A stretch of 64,000 nt of DNA, taken from an uncultured Pelagibacteraceae bacterium. Its GTDB lineage: Bacteria > Pseudomonadota > Alphaproteobacteria > Pelagibacterales > Pelagibacteraceae. Shown one piece after another: positions 44,589 to 55,015 of this stretch. The notes below the pieces were generated by a model, which saw only the letters and a list, made by a program, of their open reading frames with translations, was not told the origin of the DNA and searched no databases. A program made the translations under genes and the position numbers. The stretch spans positions 1-64,000 of the forward strand of contig CACPOD010000002.1 of NCBI GenBank assembly GCA_902635515.1. The letters are read 5' to 3'. Within the stretch, counting starts at the first letter, position 1. Each line of letters begins with the position of its first letter.

Positions 44589-44837
44589 CTATTTTCTTAA
44601 ATTCAATTTCGACAGTACATTTTTGTAAGAATCCATTTTATTTTTCTTTAGGTATTCTAACAATTTCTTTCTTCTATTTACCGCTCTCAACAATCCAACA
44701 GATGAATGTTTATCCTTTTTGAATTGCTTAATATGTTTAGAGAGAGTTTCAATTTTCTCTGTTAGCAAAGCGATCTGTATCTCTGAAGATCCCGTATCTT
44801 TATCGTGCATTGCTAATTCTTGTGCCTTTTTGTTCAT
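44589..44837 (-). CDS. rpsO: 30S ribosomal protein S15
   Basis: Primary binder of 16S rRNA central domain. 82 residues, a few shorter than the typical 88-89. Seen: DTGSSEIQIALLTEKI, HIKQFKKDKHSSVGLLRAVNRRKKLLEYLK. No truB gene precedes it: rbfA stops 13 nt upstream. Confidence 0.96.
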   Translation of the reverse strand: MNKKAQELAMHDKDTGSSEIQIALLTEKIETLSKHIKQFKKDKHSSVGLLRAVNRRKKLLEYLKKNKMDSYKNVLSKLNLRK

Positions 44838-44849
44838 GCCTCTTTCTTC

Positions 44850-45221
44850 CTATTTATTTGTTTGTTTTATTAAGTTTTCTATTTTTTCCGCATACTCAAA
44901 AGATTCGTCTTTTCTAAAAAGTAATTTTGGTAAAAATTTCATAACCACTTTTTGTGATAAAATTTTTCTAATTAAAAATGAATATTCCTTTAGAACATTA
45001 ATTGTTTCCTCCGCATCTTTTCCACCCAATGGAAGAACATATGCTTTAGCAATTTTTAAATCAGGACTCATTCTAACCTCAGTAACCGTTATAGTGTTTG
45101 TTTCTAAATTCGGCACCTTAGCCTCATTTCTAATAAAAATCATGCTTAAAGACTGCTTAATCATCTCACCTACTCTAAGCTGTCTTTGTGAAACTGGTTT
45201 TCCTATTCTATCTGCCATCAA
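44850..45221 (-). CDS. rbfA: Ribosome-binding factor A
   Basis: Assembly factor that binds the 30S subunit during 16S maturation. 123 residues. Seen: QLRVGEMIKQSLSMI, TITVTEVRMSPDLKIAKAYVLPLG and LRKxP-like PKLLFRKDES. Overlaps infB by 4 nt. Confidence 0.95.
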   Translation of the reverse strand: MMADRIGKPVSQRQLRVGEMIKQSLSMIFIRNEAKVPNLETNTITVTEVRMSPDLKIAKAYVLPLGGKDAEETINVLKEYSFLIRKILSQKVVMKFLPKLLFRKDESFEYAEKIENLIKQTNK

Positions 45222-47437
45222 ATTGACCTCTCTGTAGATGTAACACTAAAAGCCTCTATTGTGTCATTTTTTTGGAAATCCATATAATCTTTAACGGTTA
45301 TTCCACATTCTTGACCATCACTTACCTGTTTAACTTGGTTTTTTTCTCTAAATATTGTCGAAACTTTTCCAGTATAAATAATAGCACCATCTCTAATAAT
45401 TCTCACATCTGAAGTACTATTAATTTCTCCCTCCATTACTTTTGAGCCAGCAACTTTTCCTGCACCTGAAACTTTAAATATCTCTAAAATTTGTGCGGTA
45501 CCAGTAATTTTTTCTTGGACATCAGGCGCCAATAATCCTGACATTCTTTGTTTTATATAATCTAGAACTTCATAAATAATATTGTATGAAGATATTTTTA
45601 TCTTTTCATTTTCAGCAAGTTTTTTTGCTTCTTTACTTGGTTTAACATTGAAAGCAATTAATACAGCATTTGATGCCTTCGCTAACGTAACATCTGTCTC
45701 AGTTACCATTCCAATATCTGCTAAAATTATTTTAGGTTTAACTTCATCATGCTTGATTTGACTAATTGCATTTTTAATTGCTTCAGATGATCCATGCACA
45801 TCAGATTTAATTATTAAATTTAATTCTTCTGTAGATTTATCTGAAAAAGCAGAGTCTTGTGTTGCAAAAGTTAATGGATTCTTTCCATCCTTACTTTCTT
45901 GAGCTCTATTTTCACTCAATGTCTTAGCTTCTTTTTCTGTATCAAGAACAATAAAGTCATCTCCAGCTTTTGCTGCACCATTTATTCCTAATATTTCAAC
46001 AGGAGTAGAAGGTAAAGCTTCATTAATATTTTGACCTTTGTCATTAATAATTGCTCTTACTTTTCCCCATTTTAAACCGCTAACAAAAAAATCACCTCTC
46101 TTGAGAGTTCCAGTAGTGACAATTATATTTGCTACTGGACCTCTACCAACATCAATTTTGGACTCTAATACAATACCTGTAGCTTTAGATTCATAATCTG
46201 TTTTAAGATCTAAAATCTCTGCTTGAAGTATTATAGACTCTACTAATTTATCTAAGTTTTGTTTTGTTTTAGTTGAAATTTCAACCATTAAAGTATCACC
46301 AGATAAATCTTCAGCGATTAATTCGTGTTCTAATAATTGATTTTTTATTTTCTGAGGATCTGCCTCTGGTAGATCGCATTTATTTATAGCTACAACAATT
46401 GGAACCTTTGCTGCTTTAGCATGTTTAATAGACTCAACAGTTTGAGGTTTAACTCCATCATCTGCAGCAACCACTAAAACAACCACATCCGTTAACTTTG
46501 ATCCTCTAGCTCTCATTTCTGTAAAAGCAGCATGTCCTGGTGTATCAATAAATGTTAATTTATTATCTTGGCTTTCAATTTGATAAGCTCCAATATGTTG
46601 AGTTATTCCACCAAATTCACCTGAAACTACATTTGCACTTCTAAGAACATCTAACACTGATGTCTTACCATGATCAACATGTCCCATAACTGTAACTATT
46701 GGTGGTCGGTTTTTTAAATTTTCAGCTCTTGAAGCTTTTATTTTTTGAATTATTTCTTCTGCTTTCTCCTCCCTAATTGGATTATGACCAAATTCTTTAA
46801 CTAAATATTCTGCAGTATCTGCAGCTAATGTTTGATTGATAGTCACAGTAACACCCATACCAAATAAATGCTTAATTACATTACTTGATTGTTCAGCCAT
46901 TCTATTTGCAAGTTCTCTTACTGTGATTGCTTCAGGAATATTAATATCTCTTTTAATAGTTTTTAAATTTTCTTGAGAAACATCTTTTGTAGCATTTTTA
47001 ATTTCTTTTTGTCTTGCTCTCTTTACTGATGCTAAACTTCTTTGTTTTGCATCAATCTCATCACTTAGCGCTCTTGATACAGTTAACTTTAGCTCTCTCT
47101 TCTTAGTTCCTGCTTTTAAAGTTTTTTTATCTTTGTTTTCAGTATCTCCTTTAAGTCTTTTAGTGGCTCTTTGCTCTGCAAGTTTTCTCTTTTCAAAATC
47201 GTTTGTTATAGGGGGTGATTTAGGATGAAATGAAGGTTTTAATGGCGCTCCTCGATTGAAATTTGAAGATGTTCTTGGCTTATTCGTACTAGATCTAAAT
47301 GATCCACCTCTACTCGCAGATTTTCCAGTTTGTTTTTCAATTACTACAGAATTTTTTCCTTGGCTTTTAGCAATCTCAATGTTTTTGATTGATTTTTTGG
47401 CTGAGCCTGAAACTGTTAATTTTGTTTTTTTCTCCAT
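45218..47437 (-). CDS. infB: Translation initiation factor IF-2
   Basis: GTPase that places fMet-tRNA on the 30S subunit. 739 residues. A basic disordered N-terminal region (about 1-160, rich in Lys/Arg/Ser) precedes an IF2_N segment (INIPEAITVRELANRMAEQSS), G-domain with GHVDHGKTSVLD, DTPGHAAF and NKCDLPEAD, and C-terminal domains ending in DTIEAFSVTSTERS. Ten nt downstream of nusA. Confidence 0.97.
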   Translation of the reverse strand: MEKKTKLTVSGSAKKSIKNIEIAKSQGKNSVVIEKQTGKSASRGGSFRSSTNKPRTSSNFNRGAPLKPSFHPKSPPITNDFEKRKLAEQRATKRLKGDTENKDKKTLKAGTKKRELKLTVSRALSDEIDAKQRSLASVKRARQKEIKNATKDVSQENLKTIKRDINIPEAITVRELANRMAEQSSNVIKHLFGMGVTVTINQTLAADTAEYLVKEFGHNPIREEKAEEIIQKIKASRAENLKNRPPIVTVMGHVDHGKTSVLDVLRSANVVSGEFGGITQHIGAYQIESQDNKLTFIDTPGHAAFTEMRARGSKLTDVVVLVVAADDGVKPQTVESIKHAKAAKVPIVVAINKCDLPEADPQKIKNQLLEHELIAEDLSGDTLMVEISTKTKQNLDKLVESIILQAEILDLKTDYESKATGIVLESKIDVGRGPVANIIVTTGTLKRGDFFVSGLKWGKVRAIINDKGQNINEALPSTPVEILGINGAAKAGDDFIVLDTEKEAKTLSENRAQESKDGKNPLTFATQDSAFSDKSTEELNLIIKSDVHGSSEAIKNAISQIKHDEVKPKIILADIGMVTETDVTLAKASNAVLIAFNVKPSKEAKKLAENEKIKISSYNIIYEVLDYIKQRMSGLLAPDVQEKITGTAQILEIFKVSGAGKVAGSKVMEGEINSTSDVRIIRDGAIIYTGKVSTIFREKNQVKQVSDGQECGITVKDYMDFQKNDTIEAFSVTSTERSI

Positions 47438-47447
47438 ACCTCATCAC

Positions 47448-49001
47448 TCAATCTTTATAAACAATATTTCGTGCAGACATAATTAGTTCATCCGCTTCAT
47501 CTTTTGATAGAGCAAAATCTTCAAGATAACCTTGGATTTTTACTCTCTCACCTTTAACCACATCATAACCACCAGTTAATTCATCAGATGCTAAATCTGC
47601 GAAATCTTCTAAAGTTAGAATTTTTTGTTCACCAAGTGTTACTAACATTCCTGGGGTTAATCCTTTTAGATTAATCAATGCATCTTCAAGACCTAATTCT
47701 TTAATTCTCTGAGAAATATCCTCTTGGTCTTTTTTGTGAAACTCTTTAGCTCTTTCTATCAATGCTTTAGCAGTATCTTCTTCTATACCTTCTATTTTCA
47801 TTAGATTTTCAGATGAACTATCCTTGATGTCATCAATAGTCGAAAAACCTTCGGCAACAAGTAGCTGACCCAATGTTTCGTCTAACTCTAAATTTTTTAC
47901 AAAGTTCTCTGTTTTTTCTTTAAATTCTAATTGTCTTCTTTCGGAGTCCTCTGCATCTGTCATTATATTAATTTCATAATTTAAGAGTTTTGTCGCAAGT
48001 CTTACATTTTGACCTCTTCTACCAATTGCTTTACTTAAATTTTCTTCAGTAAGAATTACATCAAGTTTTTTTCTTTCACTATCAACGTTAACTCTTTGTA
48101 CTTCAGCAGGGGATAACGCATTTGAAACCAAGAGAGCAGGGTCTTCTGACCAATTAACTATATCAATTTTCTCTCCTTGAAGTTCATTTACAACAGCTTG
48201 AACTCTTGAACCTCTCATACCTACACAAGCACCTACTGGATCTAAAGATGTATCAACTGCTTTAACACATATTTTAGCTCTACTTCCAGGATCTCTTGAA
48301 GAAGATTTAATTTCTATTAGTCCATCATAAATTTCGGGAACTTCTTGAACAAAAAGCTTTTCCATAAATTTAGGATGAGCTCTCGATAAAAATATTTGTT
48401 GCCCTCTAGGTTCTCTTCTAACATCATAACAATAAGCTTTTATTCGATCACCTGCTTTAATATTTTCACGAGGTATTAATTCATTTTTTTGAATTATTGC
48501 TTCAGTTCTTCCTAAATCAACAATTACATTTCCAAATTCTAATCTCTTTACAATTCCACTTAAAATAGAATCTTTCTTGTCAATAAAATCATTAAATTGT
48601 CTTTCTCTTTCAGCTTCTCTTACATTAAAACTAATCACCTGCTTTGCAGTTTGCGCAGCTATTCTTCCAAAATCAAATGAAGGAAGTGGCTGTAAAACTT
48701 CGTCACCAATAGATTTATCTTTATTTAATTCATTTAAACTAATTGCATCTTCCAATTTTATCTCCGTATTCGCGTTTTCAGGATTTTCAGCAATTATCAA
48801 TTTTCTAAAAAGCTCAATATCTCCGTTGTCTCTATTAATAGAAACTTTAATTTCATTTTCCTGACCAAATTTTGATTTTGCAGCTTTAGCGATACCAGTT
48901 TCCATAGAACTTATAATTAATTCTTTATCAATTGATTTTTCTAAAGCTACAGCTTCAGCAATTCTTAATAATTCAAGTTTATCTGCTCTTTTATTTAACA
49001 T
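47448..49001 (-). CDS. nusA: Transcription termination/antitermination factor NusA
   Basis: RNA polymerase-bound factor for pausing, termination and antitermination. True start is MLNKRADKLELLRIAEA at 49001, not the longer start at 49040 which crosses the terminator hairpin; 517 residues. Domains: N-terminal polymerase-binding, S1 (ILSGIVKRLEFGNVIVDLG), two KH (CVGMRGSRVQAVVNEL and AIGRRGQNVRLA) and two C-terminal acidic HhH repeats. Leader carries a hairpin and GGAG site. The usual rimP upstream is missing. Confidence 0.95.
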   Translation of the reverse strand: MLNKRADKLELLRIAEAVALEKSIDKELIISSMETGIAKAAKSKFGQENEIKVSINRDNGDIELFRKLIIAENPENANTEIKLEDAISLNELNKDKSIGDEVLQPLPSFDFGRIAAQTAKQVISFNVREAERERQFNDFIDKKDSILSGIVKRLEFGNVIVDLGRTEAIIQKNELIPRENIKAGDRIKAYCYDVRREPRGQQIFLSRAHPKFMEKLFVQEVPEIYDGLIEIKSSSRDPGSRAKICVKAVDTSLDPVGACVGMRGSRVQAVVNELQGEKIDIVNWSEDPALLVSNALSPAEVQRVNVDSERKKLDVILTEENLSKAIGRRGQNVRLATKLLNYEINIMTDAEDSERRQLEFKEKTENFVKNLELDETLGQLLVAEGFSTIDDIKDSSSENLMKIEGIEEDTAKALIERAKEFHKKDQEDISQRIKELGLEDALINLKGLTPGMLVTLGEQKILTLEDFADLASDELTGGYDVVKGERVKIQGYLEDFALSKDEADELIMSARNIVYKD

Positions 49002-49016
49002 AATTTTGTTTGCTCC

Positions 49017-49043
49017 AAAAAAAAATGGGCTAGAGCCCATTTT
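49017..49043 (-). terminator. Terminator/attenuator hairpin in the nusA leader
   Basis: Minus strand: AAATGGGC, loop TCTA, GCCCATTT, then a run of Ts, and GGAG 11 bases before nusA ATG. It ends metK transcripts or, given the promoter-like element upstream at 49067-49094, controls nusA by attenuation. Confidence 0.72.
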
Positions 49044-49066
49044 GTAAAGTTCAACAATGTAGTTGC

Positions 49067-49094
49067 AATATAGTAAAGTTTTTTTTTAATTCAA
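49067..49094 (-). promoter_or_regulatory. Putative sigma-70 promoter of the nusA operon
   Basis: TTGAAT (49094-49089), 16-base spacer and TATATT (49072-49067) on the minus strand, in the 60-nt gap after metK. Transcription would start about 60 nt before nusA and pass through the hairpin. Confidence 0.5.
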
Positions 49095-49100
49095 CAGAAA

Positions 49101-50270
49101 CTATTTAGAAAAAACATTAGTTTTATCAGTTTTTTCCCATGAAAATGAGCCATTTTCTTCAGGTGCTCTACCGAAATGACCATAGGCGGCTGTTTTTTCA
49201 TATATTGGTTTATTTAAATTCAACATTTCTCTGATACCTCTAGGGCTCAAATCAAAATTTTCTTTGATCTTTTCTACAACAAATTTATTTTTATCTAGAT
49301 CGTTATCAAATAAATCGACATAAATAGATAATGGTTTTGATACGCCAATTGCATAAGCTAACTGTATTAAACATTTTTCAGCAATTTTAGAACCAACAAC
49401 ATTTTTAGCAATATATCTTGCCGCATAAGCTGCCGATCTATCAACTTTAGTTGGATCTTTTCCTGAAAAAGCACCGCCACCATGAGGTGCGGCTCCACCA
49501 TAAGTATCAACAATAATTTTTCTACCTGTCAAACCACAATCTCCATCTGGACCACCAATCACAAAATTACCTGTAGGATTTACATAAAACTCATCCTCAT
49601 TGAAACCATTAAGAAAATTTTCAGGAATAGACTTTAACATATAAGGTCTAAGTAAATCTCTGACTTGTGCTTGATTAACATCAGCTGAATGTTGTGAAGA
49701 TATTACTACTGATTTGACTTTTGAAGGTTTCCCATCAACATATTCGAATGTTACCTGACTTTTTGAATCTGGTTCAATATTTTGTAACTTCCCTGACTTT
49801 CTATCTTCCGCCATCAATCTTAAAATTTTATGAGAATAATGAATTGGTGCTGGCATTAAAACATCTGTTTCATTACATGCGTATCCAAACATGATACCTT
49901 GATCTCCGGCACCTTCATCTTTATTACCAGAAGAATCTACACCCATAGCAATATCAGCTGATTGAGAATGTAAATGGCTTTCAATTTTTGTGGCTTCTTT
50001 CCAGGTAAAGCCTTCTTGATCATAACCAATGTCTTTTATACAATTTCTTACTTTTTCAATTAATTCGTCTTTTTTTATTTCAGGCCCTCTTACTTCTCCA
50101 GCTAAAACAACTTTATTTGTCGTAGTAAGTGTTTCGCAAGCAACTCTAGAGTATGGATCTCCAGAAATAAAACTATCAACGACCATATCTGAAATCCTGT
50201 CAGATACTTTATCTGGATGACCTTCAGAAACAGACTCGCTTGTGAAAAGATAATTTTTTAAATTACTCAT
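49101..50270 (-). CDS. metK: S-adenosylmethionine synthetase
   Basis: Forms SAM from methionine and ATP. 389 residues. Seen: [30 protein letters not shown] and the C-terminal [23 protein letters not shown]. Start overlaps lnt by 8 nt, leaving no space for a SAM riboswitch upstream; none was found. trmB and an HTH gene, common between metK and nusA relatives elsewhere, are absent. Confidence 0.97.
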   Translation of the reverse strand: MSNLKNYLFTSESVSEGHPDKVSDRISDMVVDSFISGDPYSRVACETLTTTNKVVLAGEVRGPEIKKDELIEKVRNCIKDIGYDQEGFTWKEATKIESHLHSQSADIAMGVDSSGNKDEGAGDQGIMFGYACNETDVLMPAPIHYSHKILRLMAEDRKSGKLQNIEPDSKSQVTFEYVDGKPSKVKSVVISSQHSADVNQAQVRDLLRPYMLKSIPENFLNGFNEDEFYVNPTGNFVIGGPDGDCGLTGRKIIVDTYGGAAPHGGGAFSGKDPTKVDRSAAYAARYIAKNVVGSKIAEKCLIQLAYAIGVSKPLSIYVDLFDNDLDKNKFVVEKIKENFDLSPRGIREMLNLNKPIYEKTAAYGHFGRAPEENGSFSWEKTDKTNVFSK

Positions 50271-51807
50271 TTTTAAGTTTCTTAAATGAAAATATTAAAA
50301 AAATATACAACAAAATTATAAATCCGAAAATTTTATTTCCAAATTTTGCAAATAGAGTCATCTCTATTTTCCTAGATTCACTTAAATCTATATAACCAGA
50401 TTTATTTATATCAACTTTTTGCTCAATAACTCCCATTGGGTTGATAATTGCTGTTGTCCCATTATTTGCAGATCTTAAAACATATTTCCCAGTCTCTATG
50501 GCTCTAAAAATACTATGAGTAAAATGTTGTTCTGGGCCAATTGATTTACCAAACCAACCATCTTCAGAAATATTTACAATATATTCAAAATTACTGTTAG
50601 TGAAAATTTTACCTGAATAAATTATTTCGTAACAAATAAGGGGCAATATTTTCACTGATAAATTATTATATGTAAGATCAATTATGTTTCTTTCTTCACC
50701 TTTTGAATATGATTGGTAGTCATTAGTAATTGTTTTTAAGCCAATACTTTTTAATAATTTTTCAAAAGGTAAAAATTCTCCAAAAGGGACAAGATTAATT
50801 TTTTTATATGAATTTATTACATTGAGGTGATGGTCAAAAATAGATAATGAATTAAAATATTTTACAGTCTTATTTTTATCTTCTTTGCTATTAATTCCAA
50901 TTGCTAATAAATGATTTTCGTTAAATTTATTTTCAAATAACCATTTGTATTCTTTTAGTTGGTCTTGTGAAATACCTGGAATAATACCTTCTGGCCAAAT
51001 AAAAATTATTTTTTCACTTTTTTTAGGTGAGCTAATTCCAATTAGTTCTTCTATTGCAGTTATAGGATCAATATTGTTGTAAAATCTATCTATACTTATA
51101 TTTGAACTCAAAATTCTTATTTTATAGTCAAGATTTTTTACATCTTGATTGTTAAATTTTTCTAAATTTTGTGAACCAAAAACATAAAATGACATTGTTG
51201 TAATAAGAAACGCAACACAGACACTAATATCTTTTTTATTTTCTCTTAAGATAAATATTGATGGACTTGTAAATAATGAAATACAAAAAAGATTAAAGCT
51301 GTAGGTACCTACGATTGAAGTAATATTTAAAATTTCGATTTGATTAGAGAAACTATAAGCGATTAAATTCCAAGGAAAACCAGTTAGTATTGATCCTCGT
51401 ATAAATTCTACTATTCCAAATATCAAAGAAAAAAGAAAAAATGAGCTCAAATTTTTATTTGGTTTTAAAACTACAAATAAATAAGCAACTAAACCATAAA
51501 ACAAGGCCAAGAAAGCAGGTATTAAAAATATTGTAAAAGGTATTAAAAACTTAAAATTTTGATCAAACGTTAATGATATTGAGATCCAATATAGATTACT
51601 TACAAAATAACCGAATCCAAACAACCAACCATAAAGAAAAAATATTCTTTTATTTTTATAAAACTCAATTTTTTTTATTAAAAATATATAAAATAAACTA
51701 AAAGTTAAAAAATTTATTACAACATAATTAAATGGAGGCAAACTTAAGGAAGTAAGCACTCCTAATAAAATTAAATAAATTAATTCAATATAAAATTTAT
51801 TTTTCAA
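50263..51807 (-). CDS. lnt: Apolipoprotein N-acyltransferase
   Basis: Inner-membrane nitrilase-family enzyme that adds the third acyl chain to lipoprotein N-terminal cysteines. 514 residues. Seen: about six N-terminal helices, then the CN-hydrolase domain with catalytic Glu in WPEGIIPG, Lys region [14 protein letters not shown], and Cys in PLICYEII. A final membrane helix ends the protein. Predicted substrate includes the LptM-like and BON lipoproteins in this window. Confidence 0.93.
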   Translation of the reverse strand: MKNKFYIELIYLILLGVLTSLSLPPFNYVVINFLTFSLFYIFLIKKIEFYKNKRIFFLYGWLFGFGYFVSNLYWISISLTFDQNFKFLIPFTIFLIPAFLALFYGLVAYLFVVLKPNKNLSSFFLFSLIFGIVEFIRGSILTGFPWNLIAYSFSNQIEILNITSIVGTYSFNLFCISLFTSPSIFILRENKKDISVCVAFLITTMSFYVFGSQNLEKFNNQDVKNLDYKIRILSSNISIDRFYNNIDPITAIEELIGISSPKKSEKIIFIWPEGIIPGISQDQLKEYKWLFENKFNENHLLAIGINSKEDKNKTVKYFNSLSIFDHHLNVINSYKKINLVPFGEFLPFEKLLKSIGLKTITNDYQSYSKGEERNIIDLTYNNLSVKILPLICYEIIYSGKIFTNSNFEYIVNISEDGWFGKSIGPEQHFTHSIFRAIETGKYVLRSANNGTTAIINPMGVIEQKVDINKSGYIDLSESRKIEMTLFAKFGNKIFGFIILLYIFLIFSFKKLKNE

Positions 51808-51808
51808 T

Positions 51809-52270
51809 TTAATTTATTTTTGATTGTACAGATTTAAATAATAGATTTTCCTCTTTTAACATTTTGGAATAATCTTTATTTTTTTTATGATCAAAACCTA
51901 AAAGATGAAGAAAACCATGTATGAACAATTTAGTAACTTTTTCTTTAAAAGATTTTAAATCTTGTGATCTTGGTTTGTCTAGATAATTATAGCTAATGAT
52001 AATGTCTCCCAAATAAGTATTTTTTGAAAATTTTATTTTTTTATCTAATGGAAAAGATAAAATATCGGTAGATTTATTTTTTTTTCTAAAAACCTTATTT
52101 AATTTTTTAATATTCTTATTGTTAGAAAGTAATAGTGTGAAGGTTACTTTTTTATTCAAAAATTTATATTTTTTTGGAAAGGCTTTACATATTTTTTTAA
52201 AAAAAATATCTTTATTTTTAAGCCTTTTTGACCAAGCCTTCTCCTCAGAGAAGACATTAATACTAATCAT
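51809..52270 (-). CDS. ybeY: Endoribonuclease YbeY
   Basis: Zinc-dependent RNase of 16S rRNA maturation and ribosome quality control. 153 residues. Seen: zinc-binding HGFLHLLGFDHKK and GDIIISYNY. Two nt from lnt and overlapping phoH by 8 nt. Confidence 0.95.
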   Translation of the reverse strand: MISINVFSEEKAWSKRLKNKDIFFKKICKAFPKKYKFLNKKVTFTLLLSNNKNIKKLNKVFRKKNKSTDILSFPLDKKIKFSKNTYLGDIIISYNYLDKPRSQDLKSFKEKVTKLFIHGFLHLLGFDHKKNKDYSKMLKEENLLFKSVQSKIN

Positions 52271-53258
52271 TATTTGAGTATGCTTTAACTATTTTAGAAA
52301 CAAGTGGATGTCTAACTACATCTGAGTGATCAAAATCAACTATGGATATTTCCTTTAAATGCCCAAGCAACTCTTTTGATCGGACTAATCCTGACATACT
52401 TTTATTTGGTAAATCAATTTGAGAAGGATCTCCATTAACGACTATTTTTGAATTTTCTCCAATACGTGTTAAAAACATTTTAATCTGTGTATCCGTAGCA
52501 TTTTGCGCCTCATCTAAAATTGCAAAGGAATTTTTAAGAGTTCTACCTCTCATAAATGCTAAAGGCGCAATCTCAATATCTCCAATCTCAATCATTCTCT
52601 GTATTTTCTCAAAGTCGAAGAGATCATATAAAGAATCATATAAAGGTCTAAGATAAGGATCTACTTTTTCCTTCATATCACCTGGTAAAAATCCCAAACG
52701 CTCACCCGCTTCTACAGCTGGTCTTGAAAGAATAATTCTCTCAATCTTTTTCTCTAAAAGCATAGTTAAACCTACAGCTACTGCCAAAAAAGTTTTTCCT
52801 GTTCCCGCTGGTCCAGCTGAAATTATAATATCACTTTCTCTCAAAGCTCTCACATAGCTTTTTTGTTTTTCAGATCTAGGAATTATAGATTTCTTAGGAG
52901 TTTTGATAATGTCTGTAACATTATTATTTTTTACTTTTTCTTTAATCATAAAGTTATCAACTGATGAAAGTATATCTTTATTCTCTATACTTCCATTATT
53001 AATAAACTGATTAGCCAAAAATTGAATAGCGTTTTTAATTTTTTCATTCTTTTCAAGTGTTGATTTGATTAAAATTGAATTTCCTCTTGAATATAGACTG
53101 CAATTTGTAATTTTTTCTAATTCTTGTAGATTTTTATTAAATTCTCCAACAACACCCATTAACAAGTTGTTGTCATGAAATATAACACTTAAAGAATTGT
53201 TATCTGAATAAACAAATTTTAAAGATTGATCGATATTTTTTTTTTTAATTTCACTCAA
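52263..53258 (-). CDS. PhoH-like ATPase (PhoH2/YbeZ type)
   Basis: 331-residue P-loop protein with Walker A GPAGTGKTFLAVA (about residue 147), Walker B AILDEAQNAT and GDPSQIDLP. Family members are RNA-associated helicase-like ATPases, here joined to ybeY as in most bacteria. An N-terminal KH-like region (about 1-100) is present. Confidence 0.93.
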   Translation of the reverse strand: MSEIKKKNIDQSLKFVYSDNNSLSVIFHDNNLLMGVVGEFNKNLQELEKITNCSLYSRGNSILIKSTLEKNEKIKNAIQFLANQFINNGSIENKDILSSVDNFMIKEKVKNNNVTDIIKTPKKSIIPRSEKQKSYVRALRESDIIISAGPAGTGKTFLAVAVGLTMLLEKKIERIILSRPAVEAGERLGFLPGDMKEKVDPYLRPLYDSLYDLFDFEKIQRMIEIGDIEIAPLAFMRGRTLKNSFAILDEAQNATDTQIKMFLTRIGENSKIVVNGDPSQIDLPNKSMSGLVRSKELLGHLKEISIVDFDHSDVVRHPLVSKIVKAYSNND

Positions 53259-53261
53259 GTT

Positions 53262-54590
53262 TTAAGCAACCTTCTGATCCGAATTAGTTATAATTTCACC
53301 GAATAAAGTATTTCTATTACTATCTTTAATTCTTATTTGCACTATTTTTCCAATATCACTCTTTTTACCATTAAAAATTACAGATGTCATATACTCAGAT
53401 CTGCCAAAAGCTTTGCTTTTATCATCGGTTAAATTTTCAACCAAAACATCTATAACTTTTCCCTTCAATGAGTTGTTCATTTGGATTTGATTTTCGAATA
53501 AAACATTTTGAATTTTTTCTAATCTTTCAATAGAAATTTTTTTTTCAATTAAGTCTAAATTTTCAGCTACTGTTCCAGGTCTTGGGCTAAAGATGAAAGA
53601 GTAAGAGTTAATAAATTTAACCCTTTCAATTAAATTAAAGGTATCTTTAAAATCCTGATCTTCTTCACCGGGATAACCTATAATAAAATCACTTGAAAAT
53701 TCTATCTTTGGATTAATTTCTTTTAATTTATCAAAAGTATTTAGATATTCCTCAATAGTATGTTTTCTATTCATTGAGTTTAAAATTTTATTAGATCCAC
53801 TTTGGACAGGTAAATGCACAAGTGGCATTAACTTTTTAGAAGTTTTATAAACTTCAATCAAATCCTCAGTCATATCTTTTGGGTGAGATGTTGTGTATCT
53901 AACTCTTTTAATTTCAGATATTTTTTCAATATTTAAAATTAAATCTGATAGTCTGTATCCTTCATTATCATAAGCATTTACATTTTGACCAAGTAAAATT
54001 ATTTCTTTTGCACCATTATCAGCTAAATATTTTGCTTCATCCAAAATTTGATTAAATGGTCGAGAATATTCTGGTCCTCTTGTGTATGGAACTACACAAA
54101 AATGACAAAACTTATCACATCCTTCTTGAATGGTTAAAAAAGATGATACTTTTCCAGCTTCATTTTTTATTTTACTTAAATATTTAAATTTAGAAACTGC
54201 ATCAAACTCAGTCTCTTCTATCTTTTTCTTTTTTTCAGTATAATTTATAATTGTATCATTAATTTTATGATAAGCTTGAGGACCAATTACTAAATCTATA
54301 TAGGGTTCTCTTTTAAGCATTTCTTGGTTTTCTGCTTGAGCAACACACCCTGCAATAATCACCAATGGTTTTTTTTTAGATCTAAAAATTTTTTTTACTC
54401 TACCTATTTCATGATAAACTTTTTCTTTTGCTTTATCCCTAATGTGACATGTGTTTAAAAGATAACAATTTGCTTCTTCGTATTTTTCTGTTTTTTCATA
54501 ACCAATTTTTTTAACTGAATCAAATATCCTATTAGAGTCATACTCATTCATTTGACATCCAAAAGTTTTAATAAATATTTTTTGATTCAT
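53262..54590 (-). CDS. miaB: tRNA-2-methylthio-N6-dimethylallyladenosine synthase MiaB
   Basis: Radical SAM methylthiotransferase acting on A37 of tRNAs reading U-initial codons. 442 residues. Seen: N-terminal UPF0004 cluster (KTFGCQMNEYDS, NTCHIRDKAKEKV, AGCVAQAE), radical-SAM CDKFCHFCVVPYTRG with the CxxxCxxC motif, and TRAM domain at the C-terminus. Three nt before phoH. Confidence 0.96.
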   Translation of the reverse strand: MNQKIFIKTFGCQMNEYDSNRIFDSVKKIGYEKTEKYEEANCYLLNTCHIRDKAKEKVYHEIGRVKKIFRSKKKPLVIIAGCVAQAENQEMLKREPYIDLVIGPQAYHKINDTIINYTEKKKKIEETEFDAVSKFKYLSKIKNEAGKVSSFLTIQEGCDKFCHFCVVPYTRGPEYSRPFNQILDEAKYLADNGAKEIILLGQNVNAYDNEGYRLSDLILNIEKISEIKRVRYTTSHPKDMTEDLIEVYKTSKKLMPLVHLPVQSGSNKILNSMNRKHTIEEYLNTFDKLKEINPKIEFSSDFIIGYPGEEDQDFKDTFNLIERVKFINSYSFIFSPRPGTVAENLDLIEKKISIERLEKIQNVLFENQIQMNNSLKGKVIDVLVENLTDDKSKAFGRSEYMTSVIFNGKKSDIGKIVQIRIKDSNRNTLFGEIITNSDQKVA

Positions 54591-54592
54591 AA

Positions 54593-55006
54593 TTATTGGG
54601 ATTTTTTCTTAACCCCATATAATTCTAATTTATGGTCTACTAATTTGTATCCATATTTTTCTGCAACTTTTTTTTGCAACTTTTCAATTTCTTCGTCTAC
54701 AAATTCTATAATCTCACCAGTTTTCACATCTATTAAATGATCGTGATGGCCTTCATTTAATTCTTCATATCTAGCTTTTCCACCTTTAAACTCATGCTTT
54801 GTTAATATTCCAGATTCTTCAAATAGTTTTACTGTTCTATAAACAGTTGCAATACTTATTTTTGGATCAATTTTAGACACTCTATTATAAAGTTCATCTA
54901 CATCCGGATGGTCAGAAGACTCGGACATTACTTGTGCAATTACTCTTCTTTGATCAGTTAATTTAACTCCTTTTGCTATACATTTTTGCTCAATTGTTTC
55001 TGACAT
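54593..55006 (-). CDS. fur: Fur-family metal regulator
   Basis: 137-residue Fur/Mur-type regulator, located in the conserved tsaB-fur-miaB order. Seen: LTDQRRVIAQVMSES, winged-helix SIATVYRTVKLFEESGIL, and GHHDHLIDVKTGEII with His metal ligands. In alphaproteobacteria this ortholog often responds to manganese (Mur), while Irr handles iron; that split is a reasonable guess here. It is a candidate for the operator pair near irr, though Irr is favoured. Two nt separate it from miaB. Confidence 0.9.
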   Translation of the reverse strand: MSETIEQKCIAKGVKLTDQRRVIAQVMSESSDHPDVDELYNRVSKIDPKISIATVYRTVKLFEESGILTKHEFKGGKARYEELNEGHHDHLIDVKTGEIIEFVDEEIEKLQKKVAEKYGYKLVDHKLELYGVKKKSQ

Positions 55007-55015
55007 AAAATAATT

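Noticed and set aside
49002-49040. N-terminal extension of nusA in the ORF track
   Set aside because: The extra residues translate the terminator hairpin; NusA begins at 49001.
50263-50330. SAM riboswitch upstream of metK
   Set aside because: metK starts inside lnt with no leader; no riboswitch-like helix pattern was seen.
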